DNA of 39,285 nt from Bryobacterales bacterium (lineage in GTDB: Bacteria > Acidobacteriota > Terriglobia > Bryobacterales > Bryobacteraceae), in NCBI GenBank assembly GCA_019261985.1, contig JAFAQY010000038.1, positions 1-39,285 on the forward strand, written 5' to 3'. Under the pieces are notes generated by a model. It made no database searches and was not told where the DNA came from. It saw only the letters and a program-made list of their open reading frames with translations. A program made the position numbers and the translations under genes. This document shows positions 16,201 to 23,293 of this stretch, piece after piece (the first letter of the stretch is position 1; each line of letters starts with the position of its first letter).

Positions 16201-16824
16201 CTCGACAATCCGAAGCGCGCCGTCGCGGAACAATTGCATGTTGCCCTTATCGGCGCGCGTGAGGTCGAGAGCGGTTTCAAGGATTTCCCCGAGCAGCAGG
16301 TTCAGCTCGCCGGCTTGAATCAGCCGCGTGCTGAGCTGTTGCAGTCGCGTCATGATGTGCAGATCGGAAGCGAGTTCCCCGTTGGCGCCGGCGAGGTCGT
16401 TTTGTGAACGCTTCCGTTCGAGGTCCGCGCCTTCTTCGGTATCCAAAACCGCACCGATCCACTCCCGCACTACGCCGTCCTGGTCCATCATGGGAACGGC
16501 GGAGGTAACACACCGCCGCCAGCACCGGCTACGGCCGTGCCAGCAACGCCACGCGATTTGAAACCAGCACTTAGATTCCACCGCCTGCTTCCATATTTCG
16601 GCCACATGCGCGCGGTCATCCGGGTGCACATCGGACATCCAGCCCGTCCCTCCATGCCGTTCAAACCCGTGGCCGGTGTATTTTTCCCATCCTGGCTGGG
16701 GCACGGTGAATTGGCCGGTTGGATCCGCGGCCCAAACGAATGTGCTGAGGCTTTGCAGAAGCGCGCGGTAGCGCTCCTCGTTGCCGGCTTCCAGGCTCGC
16801 CCGGCGCGTACTCCCGGCGGGCAT
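13222..16824 (-). CDS. Multi-PAS/GAF sensor histidine kinase
   Basis: A 1200-residue kinase. Approximate layout: PAS 16-135, GAF 165-315, five further PAS domains (322-450, 455-570, 578-700, 712-835, 843-960), HisKA 975-1045 with His991 in SVSHDLQEPLRSI, and HATPase 1090-1200 with N-box NLIGNAIKYC, G1 DNGIGIEP and G2 GTGIGLAL. No transmembrane segment is seen, so it should be a soluble, cytoplasmic sensor. The H-box SHDLQEPLR is characteristic of phytochrome-like kinases, but the GAF domain shows no obvious bilin-binding Cys context. The ATG at 16824 overlaps the preceding regulator stop as TAATG. The signal sensed cannot be deduced. Confidence 0.9.
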   Translation of the reverse strand: MPAGSTRRASLEAGNEERYRALLQSLSTFVWAADPTGQFTVPQPGWEKYTGHGFERHGGTGWMSDVHPDDRAHVAEIWKQAVESKCWFQIAWRCWHGRSRCWRRCVTSAVPMMDQDGVVREWIGAVLDTEEGADLERKRSQNDLAGANGELASDLHIMTRLQQLSTRLIQAGELNLLLGEILETALDLTRADKGNMQLFRDGALRIVEHRGFDAAFLDFFNNVQHGTAACGTALERKERVIVENVATDRIFTGTPALKVLLGAGVRAVQSTPLFDRSGRLLGMFSTHYSTPQRPRERDLRVIDLLARQTADLIERSLADQELRESRATLVTALASMTDAVFISDAQGRFLHANDTFATYHRFKKDQDISKNIDDCASLLRAFLPDGAEAPREMWAVPRALRGEAATNVEYTLERKDTGERWVGSYSFGPIRDKDGGIGGSVVVARDVTARKREEERFRSLISQSVAGIAECNPDGRFISVNDHFCKITGFTREELLSRRKEDITHPEDRPRNMELFRRCVERGEAFDIEKRYVTKDGSPVWVHNSVSPVSDPGGRLRSIVMICLDISDRKAAEARLARSERTLFELVERAPYGMYIVDSQFRIAKMNAVSQNGAFRNVRPVIGRDLSEAMGILWPEPVAAEIIAVFRHTLQTGEAYHSPRFVNPRQDVGAIEAYEWELHRMTLPDGRPGVICYYYDSTELRNTETALRRRTEELETILQLVPVPVWIARDAECREIYGNPAASALYGFSVSQNVSQSAFAGEAAHLEHFRDGRELKPEEHPIQRAIATGEPQVDQELEIHAPGGRRIVLYGGAVPLKDAAGRPRGAIAAMADISARKEWEERLKASEAQFKRLVESNIVGIVIANEKRVIDANNVYLGLLGYSREDLFAGRVDWAKATPLGSYQKDLNAIRQLREDGVCVPYEKEYYRPDGSRVPVLIGAAALPGYPELTWISFIVNMSEQKQLQNALMTTNEQLGRANKDLEQFAYSVSHDLQEPLRSIKIYSEVLTLAARERLDGEALQALDFVRTGATRMEQLLRDLLTYTRASRVDDLAEPVDARQCLQAALDNLCVAISETGAKIDAGALPPVRVHPAQLQQLFQNLIGNAIKYCKPEVSPCVRVWAERQDGWWRFSVKDNGIGIEPEYTERIFGLFKRLHTSSEYTGTGIGLALCYRIVEHYRGRIWVESQPGEGSTFHFTLPD

Positions 16825-17299
16825 TACGCGGCTCCTCCGTCAGCGTTTGGCATGGCGCTTTCATTCGCCTCCGCCGCCTTGCCCGTCAGCACGTCGCGCA
16901 CAATGATGCCGAGCTGCATGTATTCGGCTAGCGACGCGGATTTTCGGAAATAGTGAATTGCGGCGTGTTTCTGAGCCGTTGCATGGTCGTCCGGCGCGTC
17001 GGAGCCGTCATTACAATCACGGGCGCTTGGGCATTGCGCTCTGTGGAACGAAGGCGCCGCAGGATATCCTCTCCGTCCCGCTTCGGCAGATGCAGATCGA
17101 GCAGCAGCAGGTCGATCTTCGGGGCTTTCGTGTTTTCGTCCAGTTGCTCGATCAGGGTGATCGCTTTGGCGCCGTCTTCCAGGACGGTGAGGGCGCAACT
17201 CAGTCCGGCATCACGAAGGGCCATACGGACGAGCATGATGTCCCCGGGGTTGTCCTCAGCAAGGACAATCTGCCAAAGCGGGGTAGCGGCGGTCGACAT
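16824..17299 (-). pseudogene. Response regulator receiver gene with a one-base frameshift
   Basis: The N-terminal 88 or so codons, from the ATG at 17299 (MSTAATPLWQIVLAEDNPGD), encode most of a receiver domain with phospho-acceptor Asp68 in LLLLDLHLPKRDG. At VIVMTA, near 17008-17012, the frame diverges into a non-homologous tail that stops at 16928. The expected continuation (SDAPDDHATAQKHAAIHYFR, with the conserved Lys) is in the adjacent frame and ends at 16824, overlapping the kinase start as TAATG. Adding one base in GGC|TCC would restore an ordinary regulator of about 158 residues. Either a recent mutation or an assembly error is possible; the intact coupling to the kinase argues for an error or a very recent event. 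Confidence 0.75.
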
Positions 17300-17528
17300 T
17301 GCGCAACATTCTCGAAGAGTTCACTGGTCTTTTTAGTGGGTTAGTTTTATCCGCTTTCCGCACGACGCGCTGGTACCGCCTGGCGCAGGCATAAGGCCAA
17401 ATGTCCTCTTTCCCTCAGGTCCGGGTCGTCGCGGATGAGTGATCTGATACATTCGGTGGGCGTTGATTGGTGCCACTGGTTTTCCAGCCTAGCATGTTTG
17501 CGGACCGGTGCAAATATGCGCTGCGAAG

Positions 17529-17636
17529 TGGGGCAGGATGCCATCCTGCGCGCGGTTGCCAACCGCGCTGTTCGGGTTGGAAAAACGTCGGGAGGCGGAT
17601 TGGCAACCCGCGGCGGGTTGGCAACCCGCCCCACGA
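17529..17636. repeat. Cluster of intergenic palindromic repeats
   Basis: Several back-to-back perfect inverted repeats: GCAGGATG-c-CATCCTGC (17533-17549), GCGCGGTT-gcc-AACCGCGC (17550-17568) and GGCGGGTT-ggc-AACCCGCC (17612-17630), with a degenerate further copy between. They lie just past the MBL-fold gene end, in the 337-bp stretch (17300-17636) between it and the response regulator. The remainder of that stretch shows no convincing gene. They look like dispersed REP-type intergenic repeats and could also act as a terminator. Confidence 0.55.
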
Positions 17637-18434
17637 TTACTGCTCCGGCACTGTCCACTTCTCCCCCACGCGAAAAACGCGAAACCGCTGCTCGGGGCGG
17701 TGTCCGAGCATGTGCGCGACGAACGCGCTTTCGCGATCTTCCTCGAAAGTTCCGTAATGCATCGGTATGGCCCAGGCTGCGCCGATGTCTTCAGCCAGTT
17801 GGGCCGCTTCCGTCACCGAGAAATTCTTTCCGCCGACCGGCAGCAGCGCGATGCTGACATTGAAAGGCCGCAGCCGCGCGGCAAGATCGCTATACATGGC
17901 GCAGTCGCCGGCGTGGTAGATGGTCCAGCGGCCAAAACGGATCAGGTACCCGAGGTATGGGTAGCCGCGACCGGCAGTCCAGTCAAGCTGGGGGTGCGCG
18001 GATGGAATGGCGTAAATGCGGCCGTAAAGATTGTCCTTGAAGTACTCGATTCGGAGAGCGCTATCCGTCGGCGTGGTGCGCTCGTAGGGAATACCGCGAT
18101 CGCGCGCTGCATCGCCCGCGCTTCGCGGAACCACCAGTTTCGATCGTGGCGAGGCGGCGAGGATCTGCACGACGGACGGCGCGTCCAAGTGTCCCGGATG
18201 GGCGTGCGTCGCCAGTACCATATCCGCGTGGCGCACTAGGTCGCCGGATAAAGGCGCGGCACATAGGCGCGGCCGTCCCGGCAAATCTGAAAAGCACGGG
18301 TCGATATAGAACGTAATGTTCGCGAAACGAACGATGAACCCGCTGTGCCCCAACCACCAGAGTGTTGGCGTGGCGGTGAGGGTCAGGTCGATTTCGCGAA
18401 TCAGGTCCGCGCCGCATTTGACGGGAGCAAGCAT
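17637..18434 (-). CDS. MBL-fold metal-dependent hydrolase (UPF0173/UlaG-like) with altered metal motif
   Basis: 265 residues from the ATG at 18434 (MLAPVKCGADLI). Metallo-beta-lactamase-fold features: WWLGHSGFIVRF, YIDPCFSD, the THAHPGHLD loop, GDCAMYSDL and MHYGTFEED. In UlaG/UPF0173-like members the loop reads HxHxDH, but here the Asp is Gly (GGA codon), so one metal ligand appears to be lost. The other ligands (His, Asp in HAGDC, His in MHYG) remain. It follows the Sua5-type gene by 13 bp, in one minus-strand operon with prfB. The longer upstream frame overlaps that gene and is not used. The substrate is unknown; one-metal or impaired catalysis is possible. Confidence 0.82.
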   Translation of the reverse strand: MLAPVKCGADLIREIDLTLTATPTLWWLGHSGFIVRFANITFYIDPCFSDLPGRPRLCAAPLSGDLVRHADMVLATHAHPGHLDAPSVVQILAASPRSKLVVPRSAGDAARDRGIPYERTTPTDSALRIEYFKDNLYGRIYAIPSAHPQLDWTAGRGYPYLGYLIRFGRWTIYHAGDCAMYSDLAARLRPFNVSIALLPVGGKNFSVTEAAQLAEDIGAAWAIPMHYGTFEEDRESAFVAHMLGHRPEQRFRVFRVGEKWTVPEQ

Positions 18435-18447
18435 GTGCCTCGGTATT

Positions 18448-19476
18448 CTATCCTTCGCGGCCGTCCACGCGTGTGCTGGCCCGCCGGAGGCGGTCGTGAA
18501 TCGCGGCCCATTCCGGGGTATCGGGCGGCAGCTCGACGGCGATCCAAGGCCGGTTCTCCGCGTCCAAATCGTGCAATACGGAATAGAACCGGGCGGCATA
18601 CGCCGCGGCATCTTCAGGCATCCGGATAGTTCGTGCGGCCGAGGCGGGCTTGAGGCGCCAGACGTAAGCTCCCCGGCAATCGGGCAAAGCTTCCGGACCC
18701 GCGACAAGCAATACCGGGGTTCGCGGACTGTAGTGTCGCGCGCTCATGCCGGGAGCGGGATGGGCTTCGCCGGACGGCGCGGTCTGTGGTTCTAAATCGC
18801 CCAGCGACAGCATGCCCGGACGCAGCAGTTTTAACTGACCGTTTTGTATAGCGACTACCGTCGACTCGATGCCGACCTGACAAGGCCCGCCGTCGAGCAC
18901 GTCCACGGCATCGCCGAACGCGGCGCGCACGTGTTCGGCTGTGGTCGGCGAAACGCCCGTGAACCGGTTGGCGCTGGGCGCGGCAACCGGCACTCCGGCG
19001 GCTTCGATTAACTCGAGCGCAACCGGATGCGAGGGCATCCGCACTCCCACTGTGGGCAGCCCTGCCGTGACAATGTCCGGGATTTCCGATCGCTTGGGCA
19101 GTACCAGCGTGAGCGGACCAGGCCACCATCGCCGCGCAAGCTCTTCAGCGAGAGCGGGCCATTCCGCAACGATGCCGCGCGCCATGTCGATCGAAGCCAC
19201 GTGGACGATGAGCGGACTCGTAGCGGGCCGTCCTTTCAAGTCGTAAATCTTTTGTACGGCGGATTCATCCAGAGCGTTCGCGCCCAACCCGTAAACGGTT
19301 TCCGTGGGAAAAGCCACCAATCCGCCCCGGCGGATCTTCTCCGCCGCCGCCTGAACCGCTCGAGCCCCTGGCCCCTCGCTACTGGCCGCTAGCCGCCGGC
19401 TCCAGGCGTCTGGCGTCTGGCCCCAGGCGTCTGGCCCCTGGCCCCTGGCCCCTGGCCGCTTACTCCAGAGGCTCAT
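18448..19476 (-). CDS. L-threonylcarbamoyladenylate synthase (Sua5/YrdC/TsaC)
   Basis: 342 residues. From about residue 38, AVQAAAEKIRRGGLVAFPTE begins a YrdC domain with the KGRPATSPL ATP/threonine-binding motif and APSANRFTGVSPTT. A Sua5-type C-terminal domain (PGMSARHYSPRTPVLLVAGP) completes it. The enzyme makes threonylcarbamoyl-AMP from threonine, bicarbonate and ATP for t6A37 modification of tRNA. The only start is the ATG at 19476, which overlaps the prfB end by 17 bp. Residues 8-37 are encoded by a tandem repeat (CAGGGGC/CAGACGC units), giving an unusual Gly/Ala/Arg-rich extension absent from the family. The upstream context, a translation termination gene, suits a translation-quality role. 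Confidence 0.92.
   Translation of the reverse strand: MSLWSKRPGARGQGPDAWGQTPDAWSRRLAASSEGPGARAVQAAAEKIRRGGLVAFPTETVYGLGANALDESAVQKIYDLKGRPATSPLIVHVASIDMARGIVAEWPALAEELARRWWPGPLTLVLPKRSEIPDIVTAGLPTVGVRMPSHPVALELIEAAGVPVAAPSANRFTGVSPTTAEHVRAAFGDAVDVLDGGPCQVGIESTVVAIQNGQLKLLRPGMLSLGDLEPQTAPSGEAHPAPGMSARHYSPRTPVLLVAGPEALPDCRGAYVWRLKPASAARTIRMPEDAAAYAARFYSVLHDLDAENRPWIAVELPPDTPEWAAIHDRLRRASTRVDGREG
19398..19457. repeat. Short tandem repeat (7-bp unit) inside the Sua5-type gene
   Basis: CTGGCCC repeats nearly four times without change at 19431-19457. Related units (CTGGCGT, CAGGCGT) continue to about 19398. The tract lies within the first 30 codons of the Sua5-type gene and starts immediately after the prfB stop. 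It looks like an intergenic repeat that has been captured in frame as coding sequence. Confidence 0.7.
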
Positions 19477-20591
19477 CTTTATCGGAGGCCGTCTTCCCCG
19501 TCTTCCGGAACACCAGGTATGCGTGGATCAATTCATCCAAGTCGCCGTCCAGCACGCGATCCACGTCCCCGATTGCCAGCTTGGTGCGGTGGTCCTTGAT
19601 CAACCGGTAGGGAGCGAGGACATAGCTGCGGATCTGGCTGCCGAAGTTGATGTCGAGCTTGGAATCCTCCAGTTTCCGGTCCTCCGCTCGCTTCTTGTCC
19701 ATTTCGTATTCATATAACTTGGCCCGAAGCTGTTTCATTGCGCTGGCGCGATTCTTATGCTGGCTGCGCTCGTTCTGGCATTGCACCACGATGCCTGTCG
19801 GCAGGTGCGTCATGCGGATAGCGGAATCGGTGCGATTTACGTGCTGGCCTCCGGCGCCGGAGGCACGGAACGTATCCACGCGAAGATCCTCGGGACGGAT
19901 ATCGATCTTGATTTCGTCTTCGATCTGCGGGTACACAAAGACCGAAGCGAAAGAGGTATGGCGCCGCGCGTTGGCGTCAAAGGGCGAGATGCGCACCAAA
20001 CGGTGCACCCCCACCTCGCTTTGCAGCAAGCCGTAGGCGTTTTCACCGTTTACTTCAAATGTAACCGATTTTATGCCCGCGCCTTCGCCTTCCAGCCGGT
20101 CGGTGACTACCGTTTCGAATCCATGGCGCTCCGCCCAACGCAGGTAAAGACGCAGCAGCATCTCCGCCCAGTCCTGGCTTTCGGTGCCGCCCGCGCCGGG
20201 ATGGATGGTAACAATGGCGTTGCGGGCATCGTTGTCGCCCGAGAGGAGCATCTGGGTCTCCAGCCCTTCGAGATCCGTTTTCAGCCCGTGTATTTCGCGC
20301 TCAAGATCGCCATTGACGTTCTCCCCTTCGCGGGCGAGCTCAAACAGCGTATCGAGATCTGAAGTCTGGCCGGCGATTTTGCGGTCGTGCGCAATCTGCT
20401 CCTCGAGTCGCTTGCGCTCCTGCATCACCTTCTGGCTCTTTTCCGGCTGCGCCCAGAAGTCGGGATTATTAATTTCTTGTTCGAGCTTGTCTAATTGAGT
20501 TTTTCGGGCGGAGGCGTCAAAGATAGCTCCGCACAGCGTCGGCCTGCTGGCGGAGCGAGATGTATTCGCGTTCGAGTTCGTCGAGGGTCAT
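19460..20591 (-). CDS. prfB: Peptide chain release factor 2, programmed +1 frameshift
   Basis: RF2 recognises UGA and UAA stop codons and triggers peptide release. The ATG at 20591 opens a 24-codon frame (MTLDELEREYISLRQQADAV...) ending CTT TGA at 20519-20517. A +1 shift there gives DASARKTQLDKLEQEI and the full factor, about 376 residues ending at 19460. The site reads GGAGC TAT CTT TGA C, the conserved prfB autoregulatory frameshift signal with an internal Shine-Dalgarno-like GGAG. The main frame carries the RF2-type anticodon mimic SPF (RISPFDANARRHTSF) and the catalytic GGQ (GAGGQHVNRTDSAIR). The gene is followed by the Sua5-type gene with a 17-bp overlap and preceded by an HD-domain gene 32 bp away. 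Confidence 0.96.
20516..20530 (-). promoter_or_regulatory. prfB: prfB programmed +1 frameshift site
   Basis: On the minus strand this reads GCGGAGCTATCTTTGAC. GGAG acts as an internal Shine-Dalgarno three bases before the CUU slippery codon, and UGA at 20519-20517 is the in-frame stop. When RF2 is scarce the ribosome shifts +1 onto GAC. This feedback is well established for prfB in many bacteria, and the signal is intact here. Confidence 0.93.
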
Positions 20592-20623
20592 TTCAAAATC
20601 ATTTTAACAGCAGAAGCTACAGA

Positions 20624-21205
20624 CTACTCCGATAATGCCTTCGATTGTACTCCCGCGAGACCCAACTCATCCGCCCGCGCCTGCATCGCCCGGATGCAAA
20701 ACGCGATGTGCTCGTCCAGTTCGATTCCCAATTCGGCGGCGCCATGCACGATGTCGTCGCGGTTGACGGATCTCGCGAAGGCTTTGTCCTTCAGCTTCTT
20801 TTTAACGCTCGGGAGCTCGACCTCGTGGATGCTGCGTGAAGGTTTCACATAGCTGACAGCCGTCAGAAATCCGGCGAGCTCGTCGCAAGCGAAGAGAGTC
20901 TTTTCCAGCAATGAAACGCGCGGCACGCCACTATAGTTGGCGTGGGAAAGAATGGCGCGGCGAATCTCTTCCGATACGCCGCGCCCGGCGAGGATCGGCT
21001 CGCCCTTCGTGGGGTGATCCGGAGCCTCGGGATGCATCTCGTAATCGAAGTCGTGGAGCAGCGCGGTTACGGACCAGGTGGCGCGATCCTCGCCAAATTT
21101 TTCCGCATATGCCACCACGCAGGCTTCCACGGCAAGCGCGTGCCGGCGCAGGCTATCCGACTTCGTGAACTCGCACAATATTTCCCAAGCTTTGTCGCGG
21201 TCCAT
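20624..21205 (-). CDS. HD-domain phosphohydrolase
   Basis: 193 residues with the HD-superfamily metal pattern: His in LRRHALAVEACV, the HD doublet in ALLHDFDYEMHP, a His in AILSHANYSG and a distal Asp in LFACDELAGF. It resembles small HDIG-type hydrolases (often annotated as HD family or putative hydrolase) that act on phosphorylated nucleotides or similar substrates. The ATG at 21205 begins MDRDKAWEILCEF. It is cytoplasmic, with no signal peptide. It lies 32 bp upstream of prfB and may share its operon. The substrate is unknown. Confidence 0.85.
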   Translation of the reverse strand: MDRDKAWEILCEFTKSDSLRRHALAVEACVVAYAEKFGEDRATWSVTALLHDFDYEMHPEAPDHPTKGEPILAGRGVSEEIRRAILSHANYSGVPRVSLLEKTLFACDELAGFLTAVSYVKPSRSIHEVELPSVKKKLKDKAFARSVNRDDIVHGAAELGIELDEHIAFCIRAMQARADELGLAGVQSKALSE

Positions 21206-21210
21206 ACACC

Positions 21211-21255
21211 GTATCAGTGTAGAGCGTATCCGTGTAGATCATGTCAGTGTAGATC
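21211..21255. repeat. Three 15-bp tandem repeats between HD and DUF3300 genes
   Basis: Copies: GTATCAGTGTAGAGC (21211-21225), GTATCCGTGTAGATC (21226-21240), ATGTCAGTGTAGATC (21241-21255). They fill most of the 54-bp gap upstream of the HD-domain gene. They may be a regulator-binding array or simple slippage; nothing shows which. Confidence 0.55.
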
Positions 21256-21259
21256 GAAG

Positions 21260-22132
21260 TTAACGGCGTTCGCGGTGCTCTTCCACGCGGCGCTCCCCTC
21301 GCGCCGGGGCGGCCCGTTCCCGCTCCGAGCGTTCATGCAGTTCATGCCGTTCCGGCGCCCGCGGACCCTCGTACCTGCGAACCTCATACGGATGGACGTA
21401 CGTTGCTCTATTCACCCACGTACGACGCCAGGGCGCGTTGTTAACGAACACTACGTGGGTTCCCCAATCGAAGCGGCTATAACCCCAGCCCCACGGGCGG
21501 AACCAGGCGCCGATCGATACACCGAATCCGAAGCGAATTGCGCCGCCTACGACAATGCCCGGGCGAGGAGGAAAGAAAACAATTGCCGGATCATAGTACG
21601 GAACCACGATGAAGTTCGGGTCCACGGGAAGAATTGTGATATACGGGCCACCCGCTACCACGATCTGTCCGTTCGTCCGCAAGTAACCGTAATCTTTCGC
21701 CCTTTGGCGCTGGCGCTGCACGACGTCCATGACGTCTTGCTGCTGCGTCAAAAACGCGTTCCCGATCTGGTTGGTCCAGTTGGGGTCGCGCGCCATCATG
21801 TCCAGGACGGATGGAAAGGGTAGCAATGCCTGGACGGACGGATCCCACGGAAGCTGGTCCGCCTGAATCGCATTGGCAAGGGCCTGCCCGGTCAGATAAT
21901 GATGCTGATCTCCCCAGCGAGCCGCGTCAGGAATTTGGTCGGGGAACGTCGCGGCTGCGAAGATTTGCGCCAGGAGCGGGTCTGGATACAACGCCACTCG
22001 ATCTACTAACCGGTCCAATTCCTGCGGCGGAAGCGTCGAGGGCGGCGGTGGCCCCTGCGAGAATGCCGGCAACGCCGCAAAAACGAGTGCTGCACAAACT
22101 GCGATTCGAACTTCTTTTCTAGCAATCGACAT
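21260..22132 (-). CDS. DUF3300-domain secreted protein
   Basis: 290 residues. An N-terminal signal peptide (VRIAVCAALVFAALPAFSQG) precedes a DUF3300 domain: LDRLVDRVALYPDPLLAQIF, WDPSVQALLPFPSVLDMMA, then a proline- and aromatic-rich repeat region (PVDPNFIVVPYYDPAIVFFP). The last 50 residues are strongly charged (Arg/Glu/His). The start ATG at 22132 has GGAGGG 6 bp upstream. The protein is probably periplasmic or attached to the outer membrane. The function of DUF3300 is unknown. It is divergent from the oxidoreductase gene at 22239, with a 106-bp promoter region between them. Confidence 0.88.
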   Translation of the reverse strand: MSIARKEVRIAVCAALVFAALPAFSQGPPPPSTLPPQELDRLVDRVALYPDPLLAQIFAAATFPDQIPDAARWGDQHHYLTGQALANAIQADQLPWDPSVQALLPFPSVLDMMARDPNWTNQIGNAFLTQQQDVMDVVQRQRQRAKDYGYLRTNGQIVVAGGPYITILPVDPNFIVVPYYDPAIVFFPPRPGIVVGGAIRFGFGVSIGAWFRPWGWGYSRFDWGTHVVFVNNAPWRRTWVNRATYVHPYEVRRYEGPRAPERHELHERSERERAAPARGERRVEEHRERR

Positions 22133-22238
22133 CGAATCCCTCCAACCTTCAAGACGGACGGCCCCTTTTGCGAGTTACGCTCAGCATACGCAAGTTAAAG
22201 TATTCTAAGGTTCACTTTATTTAACCAAGGAGCGGAAT

Positions 22239-23216
22239 GTGAGACAGGTCCAGGTTTCGCAGCCGGGCGGTCCTGAAGTTTTGAAAATCGCGGAAGCGCC
22301 AGTCCCGACGCCGGGCGAAGGGGAGGTTCTCATTAAAGTGCAAGCCGCGGGGGTGAACCGCGCCGACATCTCTCAGCGCCAGGGGCGTTACGCTCTCCGT
22401 CCGGGCATGCCGTCGATCCTCGGATTGGAAGTGGCTGGAACGATCGCCGGACTCGGCCCGGGTGTCACCCGCTGGAAAGAAGGCGATGACATCTGCGCTC
22501 TACTGACGGGCGGCGGCTACGCGGAATATGTGGTTACGCCCGCGCCTCAATGCCTGCCCGTTCCTAAAGGCGTTTCGGTCATCGAAGCGGCGTCGCTACC
22601 CGAGACATTCTTCACCGTATGGCTGGACGTTTTCGATTTGTGCCATCTTCGATCCGGCGAGTCGCTGCTGGTGCACGGCGGATCGAGCGGGATCGGGATT
22701 ACCGCGATCCAGCTTGCTCACACCTTGGGCTCGCGCGTGTTCGTCACGGCAGGCTCGCAGGCAAAGTGCGAGGCCTGCACCGCCCTCGGCGCCGAGGCAG
22801 CGATCGATTACCGCAGCACTGATTTTGAAGAGGCGATTCAAAACCTGACAACCGGCCGCGGGGTGGATGTCATCCTGGACATGGTCGGCGGGTCGTATAC
22901 GATAAAAAACATTCGCTCCCTGGCGCCGCTCGGACGGCTCGTGTTCATCAATTTCATGGAGTCGAGCCGGGGCGAAATCGACATCGCTCTAGTAATGGGA
23001 CGGCAACTCACGATTACCGGCTCCGGCCTGCGCCCTCAAACGGTGGAGCGTAAGGGGCAGATCGCGGAGAAGCTCGAAAAAATCGCATGGCCGCTGATTG
23101 AAGGCGCCAAAATCAAGCCCGTCATTGACACCGTGTATACGCTGGAGCAAGTTGCCGAGGCTCACCGCCGCATGGAATCGAGCGCGCATATCGGCAAGAT
23201 TCTGCTTCGCATGTGA
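22239..23216 (+). CDS. NAD(P)H quinone oxidoreductase, PIG3-type (zinc-independent MDR)
   Basis: 325 residues of the medium-chain dehydrogenase/reductase family. Visible: the GroES-like N-terminal half (PTPGEGEVLIKVQAAGVNRA), GLEVAGTIAGLGPGVTRWK, and the Rossmann motif LVHGGSSGIGITAIQLA. The zinc-ligand Cys/His set is absent, as in quinone oxidoreductases of the PIG3/QOR group, which reduce quinones with NADPH. The start is GTG at 22239 with AAGGAG (22227-22232) six bases before it; an ATG at 22237 meets a stop at once, confirming the GTG. It appears to be a single-gene unit. Confidence 0.92.
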   Translation: MRQVQVSQPGGPEVLKIAEAPVPTPGEGEVLIKVQAAGVNRADISQRQGRYALRPGMPSILGLEVAGTIAGLGPGVTRWKEGDDICALLTGGGYAEYVVTPAPQCLPVPKGVSVIEAASLPETFFTVWLDVFDLCHLRSGESLLVHGGSSGIGITAIQLAHTLGSRVFVTAGSQAKCEACTALGAEAAIDYRSTDFEEAIQNLTTGRGVDVILDMVGGSYTIKNIRSLAPLGRLVFINFMESSRGEIDIALVMGRQLTITGSGLRPQTVERKGQIAEKLEKIAWPLIEGAKIKPVIDTVYTLEQVAEAHRRMESSAHIGKILLRM

Positions 23217-23293
23217 ACGCAAATGCGCCCCGCAAGGCCATTGTTAGCCTGTAAAGGTATGGCAACAGTCCCCGCTGCGTCTGCCGGCCGCAA

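Noticed and set aside
17347-17658. Minus-strand 103-codon frame with VANPPRVANPPPD
   Set aside because: The repeated peptide comes from the palindromic GGTTGGCAACC repeats, not from a protein family.
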